Below, one piece after another: positions 62,347-64,000 of a stretch of DNA of 64,000 bases. This stretch comes from Blastomonas sp. AAP53. GTDB taxonomy: Bacteria; Pseudomonadota; Alphaproteobacteria; Sphingomonadales; Sphingomonadaceae. Where the stretch lies: assembly GCF_000331245.1 (NCBI RefSeq), contig NZ_ANFZ01000009.1, positions 682,001 to 746,000 on the forward strand, written 5' to 3'. Below the pieces are notes generated by a model. It saw only the letters and a list, made by a program, of their open reading frames with translations. It did not search any database and was not told the DNA's origin. Position 1 is the first letter of the stretch; the number at the start of each line of letters is the position of its first letter. A program made the translations under genes and the position numbers.

Positions 62347-64000
62347 ATGTTGATGTCCACCCATGAAGCCCGCCTCGCCGCGCTGCGCGAAGTCCTGAAG
62401 CGTCAGGGCCTGGACGGCTTTGTCGTACCGATCTGCGATGAGCACATGAGCGAATATATCGGCGACTATGCCCAGCGACTGGAATGGCTGACCGGCTTTG
62501 GCGGGTCGGCGGGCTCGGTCGTGGTGCTGGCCGATCGCGCAGCGATCTTCGTCGATGGGCGCTACACTATCCAGGTGCGCGATCAGGTCGACGGGCGGCT
62601 ATTCGAATATGTCGGCACTGCGCAGCAATCGCTCGCCGACTGGCTGGGCGAAAACGTGCCCGAAGGCGGCGCCATCGGTTATGATGCCTGGCTGCACACG
62701 CGCGATTGGGTCAAGCAGGCCTCCGCCAAACTCGCCAGGCGCGGCGCAAAACTGCAGCCGGTGGAGAGCAATCCGGTCGATGCCGTCTGGCACGATCAGC
62801 CGGCGCGTCCCGATGCCGTGATGAACCCCCACCCCATCGCTTATGCAGGCCGCGAATCTGCCGAGAAGCGCGCCGATATCGCTCAGTGGCTGAATGAACA
62901 GGGGCTCGATGCCGCCGTGATCACCGCGCTGGATTCGGTGGCCTGGGTGTTCAACGTGCGCGGCGGCGATGTGACGCACACGCCGGTGACGCTGTCTTAT
63001 GGCGTCGTGCACAAGGATGGCAGCGCCGACCTGTATGTCGCGCCTGAAAAGGTGAACGACGATCTGCGCCAGCATCTCGGCAACCAGGTAGCACTGCACA
63101 GCTATGACGGCTTTTCCAAGGGACTCGACGCGCTTACCGGCAAAGCGGTCGCGGTCGATCCCGAGCGTGCGGTCGCGGCCATCTTCTCGCGACTGGAGGC
63201 AGCAGGCGCGAAGATCGTTGCCCGGCGCGACCCCAGCGTGCTGCCGCGCGCGACGAAGAACAGCACCGAGATCGATGGGCACCGCGCCGCGCAGGCGCGC
63301 GATGGCGCAGCGGTCAGCCGCTTCCTCCACTGGCTGTCGATCGCAGCACCTCAGGGCGGCGAGACCGAGCTGTCGGCAGCAGCAAAACTGCTCGAATTCC
63401 GCGAGGCGACCGGCAAGCTGATTGACACCTCGTTCGATACCATTTCGGGCGCGTCGTCGAACGGCGCGATCTGCCATTACCGGGTGAGCGAAGAGACCAA
63501 TCTGCCGATCGTCATGGACAGCCTGTACCTGGTCGATTCCGGCGGCCAGTATCTCGACGGCACCACCGACATCACCCGCACCATCGCCATCGGCACCCCG
63601 ACGCAGGAGATGAAGCGCCGTTTCACCCAGGTGCTCAAGGGCCACATCGCGCTTGCCACCATCCGCTTCCCTCACGGCACCAGCGGCGGGCAGCTCGATG
63701 CGCTGGCGCGGCAGTATCTATGGGCCGATGGCGTCGATTACGCCCATGGGACCGGCCATGGCGTCGGCAGCTTCCTTGCAGTGCACGAAGGACCTCAGCG
63801 GATCGCCGCGTTCGGCGGCCAGGGCGAGCCCTTGCGACCCGGCATGATCTGCTCGAACGAGCCTGGCTATTACAAGGCAGGCGAATTCGGCATCCGGATC
63901 GAAAATCTGGTGCTGGTCACCCCATTGGAGATCGCAGGCGCGGAACATGACGTGCTGGGCTTCGAGACGCTGACGTTCGCACCGATCGACCGCAACTGCA
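62347..64000 (+). CDS. Aminopeptidase P (M24B), 3' end cut by window
   Basis: A metallopeptidase open to the window edge (551 codons). After MLMSTHEARLAALREVLK, two creatinase-type N-terminal domains lead to the M24 domain with ligands in YLVDSGGQYLDGTTDITRT (Asp), GTGHGVGSF (His), SNEPGYY (Glu) and GIRIEN (Glu). Full-length homologues are about 600 residues, so little is missing. It removes N-terminal residues before proline. ATG 62347 and 62353 are both possible; AAGGAG is 13 bases or more upstream. Confidence 0.9.
   Translation, partial: MLMSTHEARLAALREVLKRQGLDGFVVPICDEHMSEYIGDYAQRLEWLTGFGGSAGSVVVLADRAAIFVDGRYTIQVRDQVDGRLFEYVGTAQQSLADWLGENVPEGGAIGYDAWLHTRDWVKQASAKLARRGAKLQPVESNPVDAVWHDQPARPDAVMNPHPIAYAGRESAEKRADIAQWLNEQGLDAAVITALDSVAWVFNVRGGDVTHTPVTLSYGVVHKDGSADLYVAPEKVNDDLRQHLGNQVALHSYDGFSKGLDALTGKAVAVDPERAVAAIFSRLEAAGAKIVARRDPSVLPRATKNSTEIDGHRAAQARDGAAVSRFLHWLSIAAPQGGETELSAAAKLLEFREATGKLIDTSFDTISGASSNGAICHYRVSEETNLPIVMDSLYLVDSGGQYLDGTTDITRTIAIGTPTQEMKRRFTQVLKGHIALATIRFPHGTSGGQLDALARQYLWADGVDYAHGTGHGVGSFLAVHEGPQRIAAFGGQGEPLRPGMICSNEPGYYKAGEFGIRIENLVLVTPLEIAGAEHDVLGFETLTFAPIDRNC

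Overview
The window looks like the chromosome of a sphingomonad-type alphaproteobacterium. It is GC-rich, with a Ros/MucR regulator, paired ExbD proteins, XrtA (exosortase A)-type glycan genes, a lon-hup pair, dnaX-ybaB with the SRP RNA just upstream, hslV-hslU, and the TIGR04282/TIGR04283-type glycosyltransferase pair. No genus can be fixed from sequence reading alone. About 50 protein genes, one tRNA, one SRP RNA and several terminators can be supported.

Region 1 (1-7.9 kb) is the right end of an integrated genomic island. It carries an ArdC-type antirestriction gene (cut by the window edge), an AlpA-type regulator, small membrane proteins, a MucR/Ros regulator and a P4-type tyrosine integrase next to tRNA-Tyr, the probable attachment gene. 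Its cargo beside the integrase is a compact cluster (2.7-6.2 kb): a nucleotidyltransferase-like protein, an XRE-HTH/ImmA-IrrE zinc peptidase and a Beta_protein-family gene in one operon, facing an sce7726-type PD-(D/E)XK gene whose 3' end overlaps the operon's 3' end. This is the best candidate here for an undescribed defence or toxin-antitoxin-like system; its function is inferred.

Region 2 (8-27 kb) is core genome: an RlmB-type rRNA methyltransferase, two paralogous lipoproteins and a lipoprotein zincin, HU and Lon, YbaB and DnaX, the SRP RNA, and a tight operon of two cysteine desulfurases, a 2Fe-2S ferredoxin and a class A beta-lactamase with a carbapenemase-type cysteine pair. Next come tyrosine/homogentisate breakdown genes (FAH, MarR, MaiA) interrupted by a TonB-dependent receptor, and two small glycosyltransferases.

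Region 3 (27-42.4 kb) holds two nucleotide-sugar genes, the HslVU protease, a chemoreceptor-like protein, an envelope quality-control run (M48-TPR, DsbA-like, M48-PDZ, OmpA-like), an HD protein, a LytS/LytTR two-component pair, TadA and ribosomal protein L28. lon and hslV share a promoter pattern resembling the alphaproteobacterial heat-shock (RpoH) consensus.

Region 4 (42.4-64 kb) holds a phytase-like esterase, an MsbA-type ABC exporter, intracellular PHB depolymerase, a dipeptide epimerase, thiolase and MaoC genes, an MscS channel, exosortase-A-associated O-ligase and glycosyltransferase genes, the tonB-exbB-exbD-exbD operon, an S9 oligopeptidase and the start of an aminopeptidase P gene.
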